A stretch of DNA of 8,587 nucleotides from Planctomycetaceae bacterium (GCA_019232645.1 JAFANO010000424.1:1-8587), one strand, 5' to 3'; positions 1-7,501 are shown, numbered from the stretch's first letter. The notes: generated from the letters alone by a model not told the origin. Made by a program: numbers and translations.

Positions 1-1
1 C

Positions 2-220
2 CCCTGGTTCGCGCGGCGCAACATCGCCCTGTTCGCCCAGAGCGACGGCATGCCCCGCTCGAAGATGGTCGAGGCGTTCAAGGCCGACGTCAACAGCGTG
101 ATCTTCGGCGCCGACAGCTTCTGGCAGGGGGTCGACGTGCCGGGCGAGGCGCTCTCGAACGTGATCATCGTCCGCCTGCCGTTCAGCGTCCCGAGCCACC
201 CGCTCCTGGAGGCCCGGCTC
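2..220 (+). repeat. Direct repeat copy A inside the helicase gene
   Basis: First visible copy of a 73-codon stretch that recurs exactly 444 bp (148 codons) downstream. By eye it differs from copy B at 13 of 219 bases. Twelve differences are silent and one is an Asp/Glu swap (residue after FAQS). A block of about 80 bases from 49 is identical in both. The copy runs straight into GLTACETL, the sequence expected upstream of this region in a DinG protein. The full repeat unit therefore probably begins outside the window, near -223. Confidence 0.9.
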
Positions 221-898
221 GGCCTGACGGCCTGCGAGACGCTCCAGCTCGGGAGCCCCTTCGACTACCCGAATCAGGTGACGATCCACCTGCCGAAGGA
301 CCTGCCCGATCCGTCCGACCAGGCGGCGGAGTTCGAGCGCCGGGCGATCCGCGCGATCCCGTATTACCTGGAGATGACGCAGGGCAAGGCGTTCGTCCTG
401 TTCACGTCGTACCGAATGATGGAGGCCGCCGTCCGCGCGCTGACCCCCTGGTTCGCCCGCCGCAACATCGCGCTGTTCGCGCAGAGCGAGGGGATGCCCC
501 GCTCGAAGATGGTCGAGGCGTTCAAGGCCGACGTCAACAGCGTGATCTTCGGCGCCGACAGCTTCTGGCAGGGGGTGGATGTGCCCGGCGAGGCGCTCTC
601 GAACGTGATCATCGTCCGCCTCCCGTTCAGCGTCCCGAGCCACCCGCTGCTGGAGGCCCGCCTGGAAGAGATCCGGCGCCGCGGCGGAAATCCGTTCGTC
701 GAGTACCAGGTGCCCGAGGCCGTCATCAAGCTCAAGCAGGGGTTCGGCCGCCTGATCCGGTCGAAGACCGATCGCGGCATCGTCGTCATCCTCGACCCCC
801 GCGTCCTGATCAAGCCCTACGGCCGGACCTTCCTGAGCTCCCTCCCCGACTGCCCCAGGGTCGTCGAGGTCCTGGATCGGGCCGCGGCGGACCGCTAA
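2..898 (+). CDS. dinG: DinG-type ATP-dependent DNA helicase, 3' part with internal duplication
   Basis: This is the C-terminal part of a superfamily 2 helicase of the DinG/YoaA/XPD group, ATP-driven 5'-3' DNA unwinding enzymes linked to repair. The reading frame enters at base 2 and ends with TAA; an ATG at 50 is internal, not the start. Visible are the family block ETLQLGSPFDYPNQV (about 236-281), motif IV-like GKAFVLFTSYRMM (383-421), motif V-like GADSFWQGVDVPG (about 110-148 and again 554-592), and motif VI QGFGRLIRS (737-763), the arginine-finger region. Walker A, the DEAH box and any Fe-S cysteines lie upstream, so they cannot be judged. Oddly, the stretch from PWFARR to EARL occurs twice in frame, so the product has two motif V copies but one motif VI in view. 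The DinG assignment rests on the C-terminal motifs. Whether the duplicated protein still unwinds DNA is unknown. Confidence 0.85.
   Translation, partial: PWFARRNIALFAQSDGMPRSKMVEAFKADVNSVIFGADSFWQGVDVPGEALSNVIIVRLPFSVPSHPLLEARLGLTACETLQLGSPFDYPNQVTIHLPKDLPDPSDQAAEFERRAIRAIPYYLEMTQGKAFVLFTSYRMMEAAVRALTPWFARRNIALFAQSEGMPRSKMVEAFKADVNSVIFGADSFWQGVDVPGEALSNVIIVRLPFSVPSHPLLEARLEEIRRRGGNPFVEYQVPEAVIKLKQGFGRLIRSKTDRGIVVILDPRVLIKPYGRTFLSSLPDCPRVVEVLDRAAADR
446..664 (+). repeat. Direct repeat copy B inside the helicase gene
   Basis: Second copy of the helicase segment. It is followed by EEIRRRGGNPF and motif VI, as expected for an uninterrupted DinG C-terminus, so this copy sits in the normal context. 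The junction after copy A (EARL then GLTA) and the end of copy B (EARL then EEIR) share only the codons for Ala-Arg-Leu. That would fit a duplication formed at a very short homology. Confidence 0.9.
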
Positions 899-1212
899 CC
901 CGAGTGGCACCCTCCCAAAACGGATGGAATTGGATTGGCTATTCTCAAGTGGACATTTCGGGACAGCAATGCGGTGGAGTGCATGAATCGCATGCTGCGA
1001 ATGCACGAGTTGCCCGCCGACATGCCCAAAACTGGTTTCCACCCTTGCCGGTGATGGGAGGGACATGATAAGACTATAAGGACTGGCGAGGTCGATCATC
1101 ACCCACGACCGACGCCATCGTCTCGTCAGACGCATGGCTCTCCTCGCGCTCCCGGGGACGAGCCAGGATCCCCCCCGCCATCGATGCCAATCGCCAGGGA
1201 GAAGCTATCGCC
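899..1212. promoter_or_regulatory. Intergenic leader upstream of the amidohydrolase gene
   Basis: This 314-bp gap is less GC-rich than the flanking genes up to about 1080, as expected for a promoter region. A weak sigma-70-like pair can be drawn: TTGCCG at 1045-1050 and GATAAG at 1067-1072 with a 16-bp spacer, with TATAAG at 1075-1080 as an alternative -10. Neither is strong. The stretch 1095-1212 is GC-rich untranslated leader ending in the purine run AGGGAG (1196-1201), 11 bases before the ATG at 1213. I found no convincing gene in the gap. The frame after the helicase TAA stays open to about 1053 but resembles nothing I recognise. Confidence 0.35.
979..1006. other. Compact hairpin downstream of the helicase gene
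   Basis: Two nested perfect arms are visible. The outer arms are GTGCAT (979-984) and ATGCAC (1001-1006). The inner arms are TCGCA (988-992) and TGCGA (996-1000) around a TGC loop. Only GAA (985-987) is unpaired on the left side. The 11-bp bulged stem-loop lies 80 bp past the helicase stop. No T-run follows, so it is not a classical intrinsic terminator. It could mark the 3' end of the helicase transcript or be a protein-binding palindrome; the function is inferred. Confidence 0.55.
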
Positions 1213-4200
1213 ATGTCGAGCGCCGCTCGGTTTCTGGTCCGGCCTCGGTTGACGATGCTCGCGCTGGCCATGGCGCTGACGGTCGCGACGGCCCCGCTCC
1301 TCTCGGCCGACCTGCGTCCCGGCTATCGGCCCCCGGCTCATGCGATCCAGGGGGCTCGGATCGTCGCGGGGCCGGTGACGGTCCTCGACGTCGGGACCGT
1401 CGTCATCCGCAACGGCGTCATCGAGGCGGTGGGCCCGGCCGACAAGGTCGCCGTCCCCTTCGACGCCGAGACGATCGACGGCAGAGGGCTGGTCGTCTAT
1501 CCCGGATTCATCGACCTCTACACGACCCTCGGCCAGCCCGCTGGCGTGGCCCGCTCCTCGACCGGCGCGGGCCAGACGTTCAATTATAGCGATTACGCCC
1601 TGGCCCGGACCCCGCCCGATAATCGCAACGGGCTGACCCCCGAATTCGAGGTCGCCTCGGTGATCGACCTCGGCGAGCCGGCCGCCGAGGAGCACCGGAG
1701 ACTCGGCTTCACCGACCTGCTGTCGGCCCCCGCCGGGGCGATCGCGACCGGTCAGAGCGTCCTGGTGAGTACCAGCGGACTCCCGCGTCGCGAAGCCATC
1801 GTCCAGTCCCGGGTCGCGCTCCACATCAACCTCCGGCCGCCGTTCGAGCCAGCCCCTCCCCCGCGCGGCGACGAGCGTGATCAACCGGCCGCGCCTGCCC
1901 GCTCGCGGCCCATCGCACCGTCGTATCCGCGCGCCCTGATGGGCGCGGTCGCTCACCTCCGCCAGGCGATGCTCGACGCCGAGCACGAGCATCGCCTCCA
2001 GGCCGATGGGGCCGAACGGGTGTCGCCCCACACCACCTTCGACCCCGCGCTCCAGGTCCTCCATGCCGCCAGGGCCAAGGCCATCCCCGTCTGGTGGGAA
2101 GCGAACACGCGCGATGAGATCCACCGGGCGCTCGACCTGGCCGAGGAGTTCGGCACCACCGCCGTGATCGTCGGCGGGCGCGAGGCCGGCAAGGTCGTCG
2201 ATCGCCTCAAGGCGAAGGACGTGCCCGTCATCCTCCGCCTCGACTTCCCCGACGAGCCCAAGGTCCCCTCCGAGGCCGAGTACCGCAGGCGCGACCTGGC
2301 CGACCGCGATGAACCTCTCAAGGCCCTCATCGAGCGGGCCGAGCGCTGGAAGGAGCGCGTCGGCACGGCGCAGGCCCTGGCAAAAGCCGGGGTCCGGTTC
2401 GCCCTCTCCACCGACGGGATTGCCAAGCGCGAGACGTTCCTCGCGCAACTCCGCAAGGCGATCGATGCCGGCCTGCCGCGCGAGGCGGCCCTCGACGCGC
2501 TGACCCGTCGCGCCGCCGAGATCGCCGGCCTCGACCGGTGGCTCGGCACGATCGAGCCGGGCAAGCTCGGCCACCTGATCGTCACGACCAGCCCTCTCGG
2601 CGACGAGTCGTCCCACGTCCGCTACGTCCTGCTCGATGGCCTCAAATTCGACCTGGAGAAGCCGGGCCCCTCCCGCAAGGCCGACCTCGAGAGGCATCCC
2701 AGGAGCGAAGAGGGGAAGCCCGGCGAGCCCGCCAAGCCCAAGGACGCTCCGAAAGTCGAGACGGCCCCCGCCACCCCGACTCCGCCCAAGGCCCAGGAAG
2801 ATCAGCCCCCCCAGACGCCGTTCATCGACGTCGCGACCGAGTTCGAAAAGACCCGCCAGCCCCGGATTAAGACCGGCGGCAGCGTCCTGATCAAGGACGC
2901 CACCCTCTTGACCGTCTCCAAGGCGGGGACGATCGCCAGGGGCTCCATCCTGGTCAGGGATGGCAAGATCGCCGCGGTCGGGGCGGACGTCACCGCCCCG
3001 AATGGCGTCGCCGTGATCGACGCGACCGGCCTGGTGGCGATGCCCGGGATCATCGACACCCATTCCCACATCGCGATTCAGGGGGGAGTCAACGAGTATA
3101 GTCTCTCGATCGTCCCCGAAGTCCGCGTCAAGGACGTCGTCTCGGGGGATGACCCGGCTATCTATCGCGCCTTGGCCGGCGGCACGACCACCGCCCGGCT
3201 CCTGCACGGATCGGCCGACACGATCGGCGGCCAGGACGCCGTGATCAAGCTCAAACACGGCCTGCCGGGGCGCGACCTGATCATCAAGGACGCGCCGCAG
3301 GGGGTCAAGTTCGCGCTCGGCGAGAACGTCACGAGGCAGCCAGGCCGATTCCCCAACACCCGGATGGGCGTCGAGGCGACGATCGAGCGTGCGTTCCAGG
3401 AGGCCAGGGCCTATCAGGAGACCTGGAAGTCCTACGAGGCGGCCAAGGCGGCCGGCACCGCGCCTCCCCCCGCCCGTCCACGCCGTGACCTCCGCCTCGA
3501 GGCGCTGGCTGGGGTCCTCGACGGCTCCATCAAGATCCACTGCCACTGTTACCGGAGCGACGAGATCCTCATGCTCCTGAACGTGGCCGCGCGGCACGGC
3601 GTTCGCGTCCAGTCGCTCCAGCATGTCCTCGAGGGCTACAAGATCGCGGCCGAGATCGCGGCCCACGGCGCCAGTGCCTCGACCTTCTCCGACTGGTGGG
3701 CCTACAAATACGAGGCCAAGGACGCCATCCCCTACAACGCCGCGTTGCTGACCCAGGCGGGTGTCTCGGTCTGCATCAACAGCGACAGCGAGGAGCTGAT
3801 CCGCCACCTCAACCTCGAGGCCGCCAAGATGGTGAAGTACGGCGGCGTGACCGAGGCGCAGGCGCTGGCGATGATCACGATCAACCCCGCGCGGGAGCTC
3901 GGGCTCGATCACCGCCTCGGCTCGATCGAGGTGGGCAAGGACGCCGACATCGTCTTATTCAACGCGCACCCGTTCGACGCCTTCGCGCGGTGCGAGCTCG
4001 CGCTGATCGATGGCGAGGTCTGGTTCCAGCGGCCCGAGAAGGACAACACGTTCGCCCCCCGCCCCGGCGACCATGCGACGATGCCCATGCCCGGCCGTGG
4101 GACGGAGTCGCGGAACCTCGAGATCCCCCAGAATCCGAAGGGGACCTACGCGCTGGTCAAGGCGACCCTCCACCCGGTCTCCGGCCCCGACATCGCCGAC

Positions 4201-5523
4201 GGCACCCTCGTCATCGAAGGTGGCAAGATCACCGCCGTCGGCGGCCCCAAGACCCCGATTCCCCCCGCCGCGGATGTGATCGACGCCCAGGGCTTCGACA
4301 TCTGGCCCGGCCTGATCGACGCGGGCACGAGGCTCGGCCTCTACGAGATCGGCAGCCTGAGCGAGACGCACGACGACGCCGACTCGGCGCAGTTCCAGCC
4401 CGAGCTCCGGACCAGCTCGGCGCTGTACACCGACAGCGAGCAGATCCCGGTGACGCGGGCCAACGGCGTCCTCATCGCCTACGTCCAGCCGGCCGGCGGG
4501 CTGATCTCCGGTCAAGGCTGCGTCATCGGCCTCGACGGCTTCGTCCCCCGTGAGCTCGTCCTGGCCGACCCCGTGGCCTTGAACGTCACGATCCCCCCGC
4601 GGATCTCCCGAGACCCCGATGCCCCCCGCCCACGGGGCGAGGGGCCCGACCCTCGGCAGCGGCGGCGGGAGCGGATCGAGTCCATCAAGGAGGAATTCCG
4701 CCGCGCCCTGGCCTATGACAAGGTCCGGGCCGAGGCGCAAGCCAGGCAGGCGCCCGCCCCCTACCCCGACCCCAGGCTCGTCGCCCTGGCCCCCTATGCC
4801 AAGGGGGAGCGACCCGTCATCTTCCGCGCCGACCATCGCGAGGAGATCCTCGACGCCCTGAAGCTGGCCCAGGACCTGAACCTCAAGGCGATCATCTCGG
4901 GCGGGGCCGAGGCCTGGAAGGCGGCCGACGCCTTGAAGACGGCCAACGTCCCCGTCCTCGTCGCCGGCACGCTCCAGCTCCCGGCCGGGCCGACCGACCC
5001 CTACGACGCCTCCTACGCCAACCCCGCGCGGCTGTTCGAGGCGGGAGTCGCCTTCGCCATCCGCTCCAACGGCCAGGGACCCGAGCAGGCGACCGCCGGC
5101 CGCAACCTGCCGTACGAAGCCGCCATTGCCGTCGCCTTCGGCCTGCCCGAGCCCGAGGCGCTGAAGGCCATCACCCTCAACCCGGCGAAGATCCTGGGCC
5201 TCGCCGACCAGGTCGGGTCGCTCGAGGCGGGCAAGCGCGCCAACCTGGTCATCACCGCCGGCCACATCCTCCAGCCGACGACCGAGATCAAGGCGCTCTT
5301 CCTCAACGGCAAGCCGCTCCCCCCCGAGAGCAAGCAGACCTTGCTCTACGCGCGCTATCGTCAGCACCTGGCCGAAGTCCAGATCGGCGCCTCCCCGCTC
5401 GGGATCGATCCCATGCCGGCCTCCCCTCTCGCCCCGTCGTCGCCCGTCCCCGCCTCGACCTCCGCAACAAACGCCAACCATGCCCAACCAGCGGGCGACC
5501 GGACCTCGGCGGGACGTCACTGA
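1213..5523 (+). CDS. Secreted triple-module amidohydrolase (imidazolonepropionase-like superfamily)
   Basis: A 1436-aa exported protein of the metal-dependent amidohydrolase superfamily (HutI-like, COG1228 type). Residues 1-32 form a signal peptide: Arg-rich start, then a hydrophobic stretch from LTMLALAMALTV to a likely cleavage at LSA. Three modules follow. Module 1 (about 37-480) has Tyr103 and Thr105 where the HxH metal ligands belong, but keeps a late Asp (STDG, D401). A Pro/Lys/Glu-rich linker covers about 485-540. Module 2 (about 550-950) is complete: H617 and H619 in DTHSHIA, H776 and H778 in IHCHCY, H804 in QHVLEGY, and D858 in NSDSEE. Module 3 (about 975-1370) has Gly1038 and Arg1040 at the HxH site and Asn1286 at the Asp site. 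Both N- and C-terminal strand-rich caps (GKIxAVG; NPAxxLGL...GSLEAGK) recur in modules 2 and 3. The start is supported by AGGGAG upstream and the signal peptide. The substrate is unknown; cyclic amide, peptide-like or imidazolone-type substrates are possible. Confidence 0.9.
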   Translation: MSSAARFLVRPRLTMLALAMALTVATAPLLSADLRPGYRPPAHAIQGARIVAGPVTVLDVGTVVIRNGVIEAVGPADKVAVPFDAETIDGRGLVVYPGFIDLYTTLGQPAGVARSSTGAGQTFNYSDYALARTPPDNRNGLTPEFEVASVIDLGEPAAEEHRRLGFTDLLSAPAGAIATGQSVLVSTSGLPRREAIVQSRVALHINLRPPFEPAPPPRGDERDQPAAPARSRPIAPSYPRALMGAVAHLRQAMLDAEHEHRLQADGAERVSPHTTFDPALQVLHAARAKAIPVWWEANTRDEIHRALDLAEEFGTTAVIVGGREAGKVVDRLKAKDVPVILRLDFPDEPKVPSEAEYRRRDLADRDEPLKALIERAERWKERVGTAQALAKAGVRFALSTDGIAKRETFLAQLRKAIDAGLPREAALDALTRRAAEIAGLDRWLGTIEPGKLGHLIVTTSPLGDESSHVRYVLLDGLKFDLEKPGPSRKADLERHPRSEEGKPGEPAKPKDAPKVETAPATPTPPKAQEDQPPQTPFIDVATEFEKTRQPRIKTGGSVLIKDATLLTVSKAGTIARGSILVRDGKIAAVGADVTAPNGVAVIDATGLVAMPGIIDTHSHIAIQGGVNEYSLSIVPEVRVKDVVSGDDPAIYRALAGGTTTARLLHGSADTIGGQDAVIKLKHGLPGRDLIIKDAPQGVKFALGENVTRQPGRFPNTRMGVEATIERAFQEARAYQETWKSYEAAKAAGTAPPPARPRRDLRLEALAGVLDGSIKIHCHCYRSDEILMLLNVAARHGVRVQSLQHVLEGYKIAAEIAAHGASASTFSDWWAYKYEAKDAIPYNAALLTQAGVSVCINSDSEELIRHLNLEAAKMVKYGGVTEAQALAMITINPARELGLDHRLGSIEVGKDADIVLFNAHPFDAFARCELALIDGEVWFQRPEKDNTFAPRPGDHATMPMPGRGTESRNLEIPQNPKGTYALVKATLHPVSGPDIADGTLVIEGGKITAVGGPKTPIPPAADVIDAQGFDIWPGLIDAGTRLGLYEIGSLSETHDDADSAQFQPELRTSSALYTDSEQIPVTRANGVLIAYVQPAGGLISGQGCVIGLDGFVPRELVLADPVALNVTIPPRISRDPDAPRPRGEGPDPRQRRRERIESIKEEFRRALAYDKVRAEAQARQAPAPYPDPRLVALAPYAKGERPVIFRADHREEILDALKLAQDLNLKAIISGGAEAWKAADALKTANVPVLVAGTLQLPAGPTDPYDASYANPARLFEAGVAFAIRSNGQGPEQATAGRNLPYEAAIAVAFGLPEPEALKAITLNPAKILGLADQVGSLEAGKRANLVITAGHILQPTTEIKALFLNGKPLPPESKQTLLYARYRQHLAEVQIGASPLGIDPMPASPLAPSSPVPASTSATNANHAQPAGDRTSAGRH

Positions 5524-5570
5524 TGCATGAAATGATGGACGGAGGACTTTTTGAGGAACCCCGACTCGCC

Positions 5571-5594
5571 GTTGGATCCCCGAAAGGATCCGGC
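5571..5594. terminator. Possible bidirectional terminator hairpin between convergent genes
   Basis: GGATCC (5574-5579) and GGATCC (5586-5591) are each self-complementary and pair across the 6-base spacer CCGAAA. Two G·U pairs and one G-C pair extend the stem to about 9 bp (5571-5594). It sits in the 75-bp gap between the ends of the converging amidohydrolase and receiver genes, where a shared terminator is expected. No clear T-tract follows on either strand, so the call is tentative. Confidence 0.3.
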
Positions 5595-5598
5595 TCGA

Positions 5599-6060
5599 TC
5601 ATTCATGAGCGACGCGGATGAGATGCAGCGGCGGGAGATTCTCGGGGCACGCGACGGGCGCGACGGCACGAAGTGGGCTCACCTGTGTCCGCAGGGCCAG
5701 GATGCCGATCAGATCCGCCAGCCTCTCGATGTGGTCTTCGCGGCTTACATAATCGGAGACGCCCATCCGGAACATCGCAAGCGCCTCCTCGGGCTGGTAA
5801 GACTCGCTCACTACTAGGACGGGGACCGGACGCGGCCGGATCGAGCTTCGCCGGAGCACGCTCGCGACCGTCCCATGATCGATCGACTCATCCAGGTGAA
5901 CGACGACCAACCCCAGCCCGGCGCCCTCGATCAAGCACCCGGCTTCGTCCATCCCATCCGCGTGACGTAACCAAAGTCCATTTTCCGCGGAAATGCCTCG
6001 ACGAGCCTCCCGGACGAGGGAGAGATCGCGCGAGATTATCAAGACTGTCGTATCAAACAT
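5599..6060 (-). CDS. Stand-alone degenerate receiver-like (pseudo-REC) protein
   Basis: A 153-aa protein whose first 120 residues follow the alternating alpha/beta pattern of a response-regulator receiver domain. Strand 1 is TVLIIS (5-10) followed by RD, strand 3 is GLVVV (50-54), strand 4 is VPVLVVS (79-85), then EEALAMFRMGVSDYVSRED (91-109), which matches the family's GAxDYLxKP block. Key residues differ. His55 stands where the phosphoacceptor Asp is expected (Asp57 is two residues later), and Arg107 replaces the conserved Lys. No DNA-binding, AAA+ or kinase domain follows; the last 30 residues are an unstructured-looking tail. The start is supported by GGGAG (6070-6074), 9 bases upstream on the minus strand. 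It is likely a cytoplasmic signalling protein, perhaps phosphorylation-independent or a relic of a larger regulator. It converges with the amidohydrolase gene. Confidence 0.65.
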   Translation of the reverse strand: MFDTTVLIISRDLSLVREARRGISAENGLWLRHADGMDEAGCLIEGAGLGLVVVHLDESIDHGTVASVLRRSSIRPRPVPVLVVSESYQPEEALAMFRMGVSDYVSREDHIERLADLIGILALRTQVSPLRAVAPVACPENLPPLHLIRVAHE

Positions 6061-6314
6061 CAGGAATTACTCCCGAAGATGTCCCGGCCTGACGTGTCGC
6101 CAAGCCTCGTTCCTTGAGAGCATCGGCTCTCGGGATCGAGGCGAAGGCAACCCTTCGATCCATGTGTCGAACCGCAGTATCCATCCCCTTCGGAGGTTCA
6201 ACCCTCACACGCCGTCGAGTCCACCCGACCTCGGGCTGATGTCGTCCGAGGAAGAATCGGACCCATCCGAAGGCCCTCTTCATAATTCACCGGAATCCTA
6301 TCAATTTCGCGACA

Positions 6315-6324
6315 TTTCCGGAAA
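6315..6324. other. Perfect 10-bp palindrome in AT-rich intergenic patch
   Basis: TTTCCGGAAA is a perfect palindrome lying in the least GC-rich part of the intergenic region, about 255 bp upstream of the minus-strand receiver-like gene. It could be an operator half-site pair. A 10-bp palindrome can also arise by chance, so a regulatory role is only inferred. Confidence 0.25.
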
Positions 6325-6432
6325 AAGAATTCCTTCCTGACGGGGACGATGGTTCCGGCGGAAAACATGCGTCAATAGCGAAGGAGATCACGACCCGGAT
6401 GCGCGTGGACCGGCCCGAGACGCATCGGTTCT

Positions 6433-6461
6433 CCCTGGGAGGTCCTCGCTCTTTCCCAGGG
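6433..6461. other. Intergenic inverted repeat (8-bp stem, 13-nt loop)
   Basis: CCCTGGGA (6433-6440) pairs perfectly with TCCCAGGG (6454-6461). It could form a hairpin in a transcript from either strand or bind a dimeric protein. There is no T-tract and no adjacent gene end, so terminator function is not supported. Each arm is also nearly palindromic itself. Confidence 0.4.
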
Positions 6462-6919
6462 CCTTGCTACGGTTCCTCCGGGAAGGGACGATCGGTGAAG
6501 ATCTGAAGAGGGGCACCGACCCGAGTCCCGCATCTTTGGGAAGCGATGTCGGCGTCTTCCCCAGCAGAGAGACCGCCCAAGCCCGCGAGCGCGGCCTGGC
6601 GTGTTTGGCCATCGTCGGACCCGACCGGCCCCCGAATTCCGCTCCCTCAGCCTGCTTCGTTGGTTGCCCAGATCGCCTCTTTGGTCGCGCTAGGCCCGTG
6701 CCACGGGTCGCTCAATCTCGGGCTCGCCGGGGTCGGCGCGTGTCGGAGGTGATGAAGACGAGGGTCCCGATGGGCGATCTCGGTCAGACCGGACCTGCCG
6801 CGTACCCCATGACCTTCAAGTCGTGGGACCTTTCTGTTCGAGAAATTAAGAGGGTCCGTCGGTTTTCTTCGGGGAGATGAGGTCGGAAAACCCACGATAC
6901 CCGCATCACCCGGAAACAA

Positions 6920-6925
6920 AGGAGG
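6920..6925 (+). promoter_or_regulatory. Strong Shine-Dalgarno site
   Basis: AGGAGG inside the purine run AAAGGAGGAG (6918-6927), six bases before the ATG at 6932. It is the best ribosome binding site in the window and fixes the start of the 178-aa gene. Confidence 0.8.
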
Positions 6926-6931
6926 AGTGCG

Positions 6932-7468
6932 ATGAGGACCAGGATGGTTGCCCCAGGCGTCCTGTGGCTTGCTAACGTGGTCGCGCTGGGGGCGGGGGAG
7001 CCTCCTAGGACGCCCGCCACGGATCCGAAACCGCAGGCCGGGGCGGCCATGCTCGAGGCCGACGCGAAGAAGCTCGGGCTGGGCGTCGCGGAATTGAAGC
7101 GGCTGCGTGAATTCGGGTTCACCGATTCGGAGATCCTCGATCAGACGTCCGGGAAGAAACGGACGGCCCGCCAGGTGATCACCGAACGCGAAGTCATCAA
7201 CGACCTCGTGAAGGTCGTCGCCGACGTGAACGTCCGGGTCTCCCAGTTGCCCACGAAGCAGCAGCCCGCGGAACGTGAGGCGTTGTTGAAGGACGCCCTC
7301 GCGAAAGTCCGCCGCGACCACCGCACGAGCCGGGAGGAAATGCGTCGCATCCTGGCGGGCACGAACTTCCTCACCTCTGCCGAGTTGGATCGAGTCCTGG
7401 GGACGAGTTTCTTCGGTGTGGACGGGCTGAAGAGCGTCATCTTCAACGCCGAGGAAGAGAAGCACTGA
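6932..7468 (+). CDS. Hypothetical small exported protein
   Basis: A 178-aa protein I cannot place in a family. Residues 1-22 look like a signal peptide: two arginines, then the apolar run VAPGVLWLANVVALGAG, with likely cleavage near GAG-EP. A Pro/Thr-rich stretch follows to about residue 37. The rest is charged and probably helical. A short segment KKLGLGVAELKRLREFGFTD (about 46-65) resembles a helix-turn-helix-sized bundle, followed by a long helix-rich part with many Lys, Arg and Glu. There are no cysteines, no lipobox and no catalytic signature. The start is very well supported by AGGAGG at 6920-6925. The gene stands alone; 33 bp after its stop lies the end of a decayed IS110 transposase. 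A periplasmic or secreted location is inferred; the function is unknown. Confidence 0.75.
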   Translation: MRTRMVAPGVLWLANVVALGAGEPPRTPATDPKPQAGAAMLEADAKKLGLGVAELKRLREFGFTDSEILDQTSGKKRTARQVITEREVINDLVKVVADVNVRVSQLPTKQQPAEREALLKDALAKVRRDHRTSREEMRRILAGTNFLTSAELDRVLGTSFFGVDGLKSVIFNAEEEKH

Positions 7469-7501
7469 GAGGCTGCTCGGCTCAGCTCTGAAAATACGCG
7501 T

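Larger units (their letters stand above)
6061..6931. other. Long intergenic region without a defensible gene
   Basis: About 870 bp between divergent genes: the receiver-like gene leftwards and the small exported protein rightwards. Reading frames of up to about 138 codons exist (for example 6464-6880 plus), but none has a good ribosome binding site, family motif or convincing codon pattern. An AT-richer patch at about 6280-6330 may hold the promoter for the leftward gene; on the minus strand a TTGATA is seen there without a well-placed -10. The patch includes a perfect 10-bp palindrome (6315-6324). A further inverted repeat is listed separately at 6433-6461. The rest shows nothing specific to me. 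Confidence 0.4.

Noticed and set aside
902..1053. An open frame continuing after the helicase TAA, reading RDSNAVECMNRMLRMHELPAD, which at first looked like a gene remnant.
   Set aside because: There is no upstream start or ribosome site, it crosses the perfect hairpin at 979-1006, and no family is recognisable. A search of this short peptide against transposases could revive it.
1126..3912. A 928-codon minus-strand frame opposite the amidohydrolase gene, and another of 521 codons at 3955-5520.
   Set aside because: These are antisense shadows caused by the G/C-ending codons of the plus-strand gene. Their products are Gly/Asp/Arg/Leu-rich without domain motifs, while the plus strand has a signal peptide and clear catalytic motifs.
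5523..5621. A 32-codon frame starting with an ATG that overlaps the amidohydrolase stop (TGATG), suggesting translational coupling.
   Set aside because: The peptide has no recognisable features, runs through the candidate terminator hairpin and overlaps the end of the minus-strand receiver-like gene. The overlap is probably chance.
6053..6283. A 76-codon minus-strand frame overlapping the receiver-like gene's start by 8 bases, which could look like an upstream operon partner.
   Set aside because: The product is Arg-rich with no motif, there is no good ribosome site before its ATG, and the receiver-like gene has its own GGGAG.
6464..6880. A 138-codon plus-strand frame and an overlapping 68-codon frame (6546-6752) in the long intergenic region, the latter with an apolar stretch.
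   Set aside because: Both lack a convincing ribosome binding site, start on the right arm or downstream of an inverted repeat, overlap in conflicting frames and have random-looking composition rich in Arg, Pro and Ser, as expected of chance frames in GC-rich DNA.
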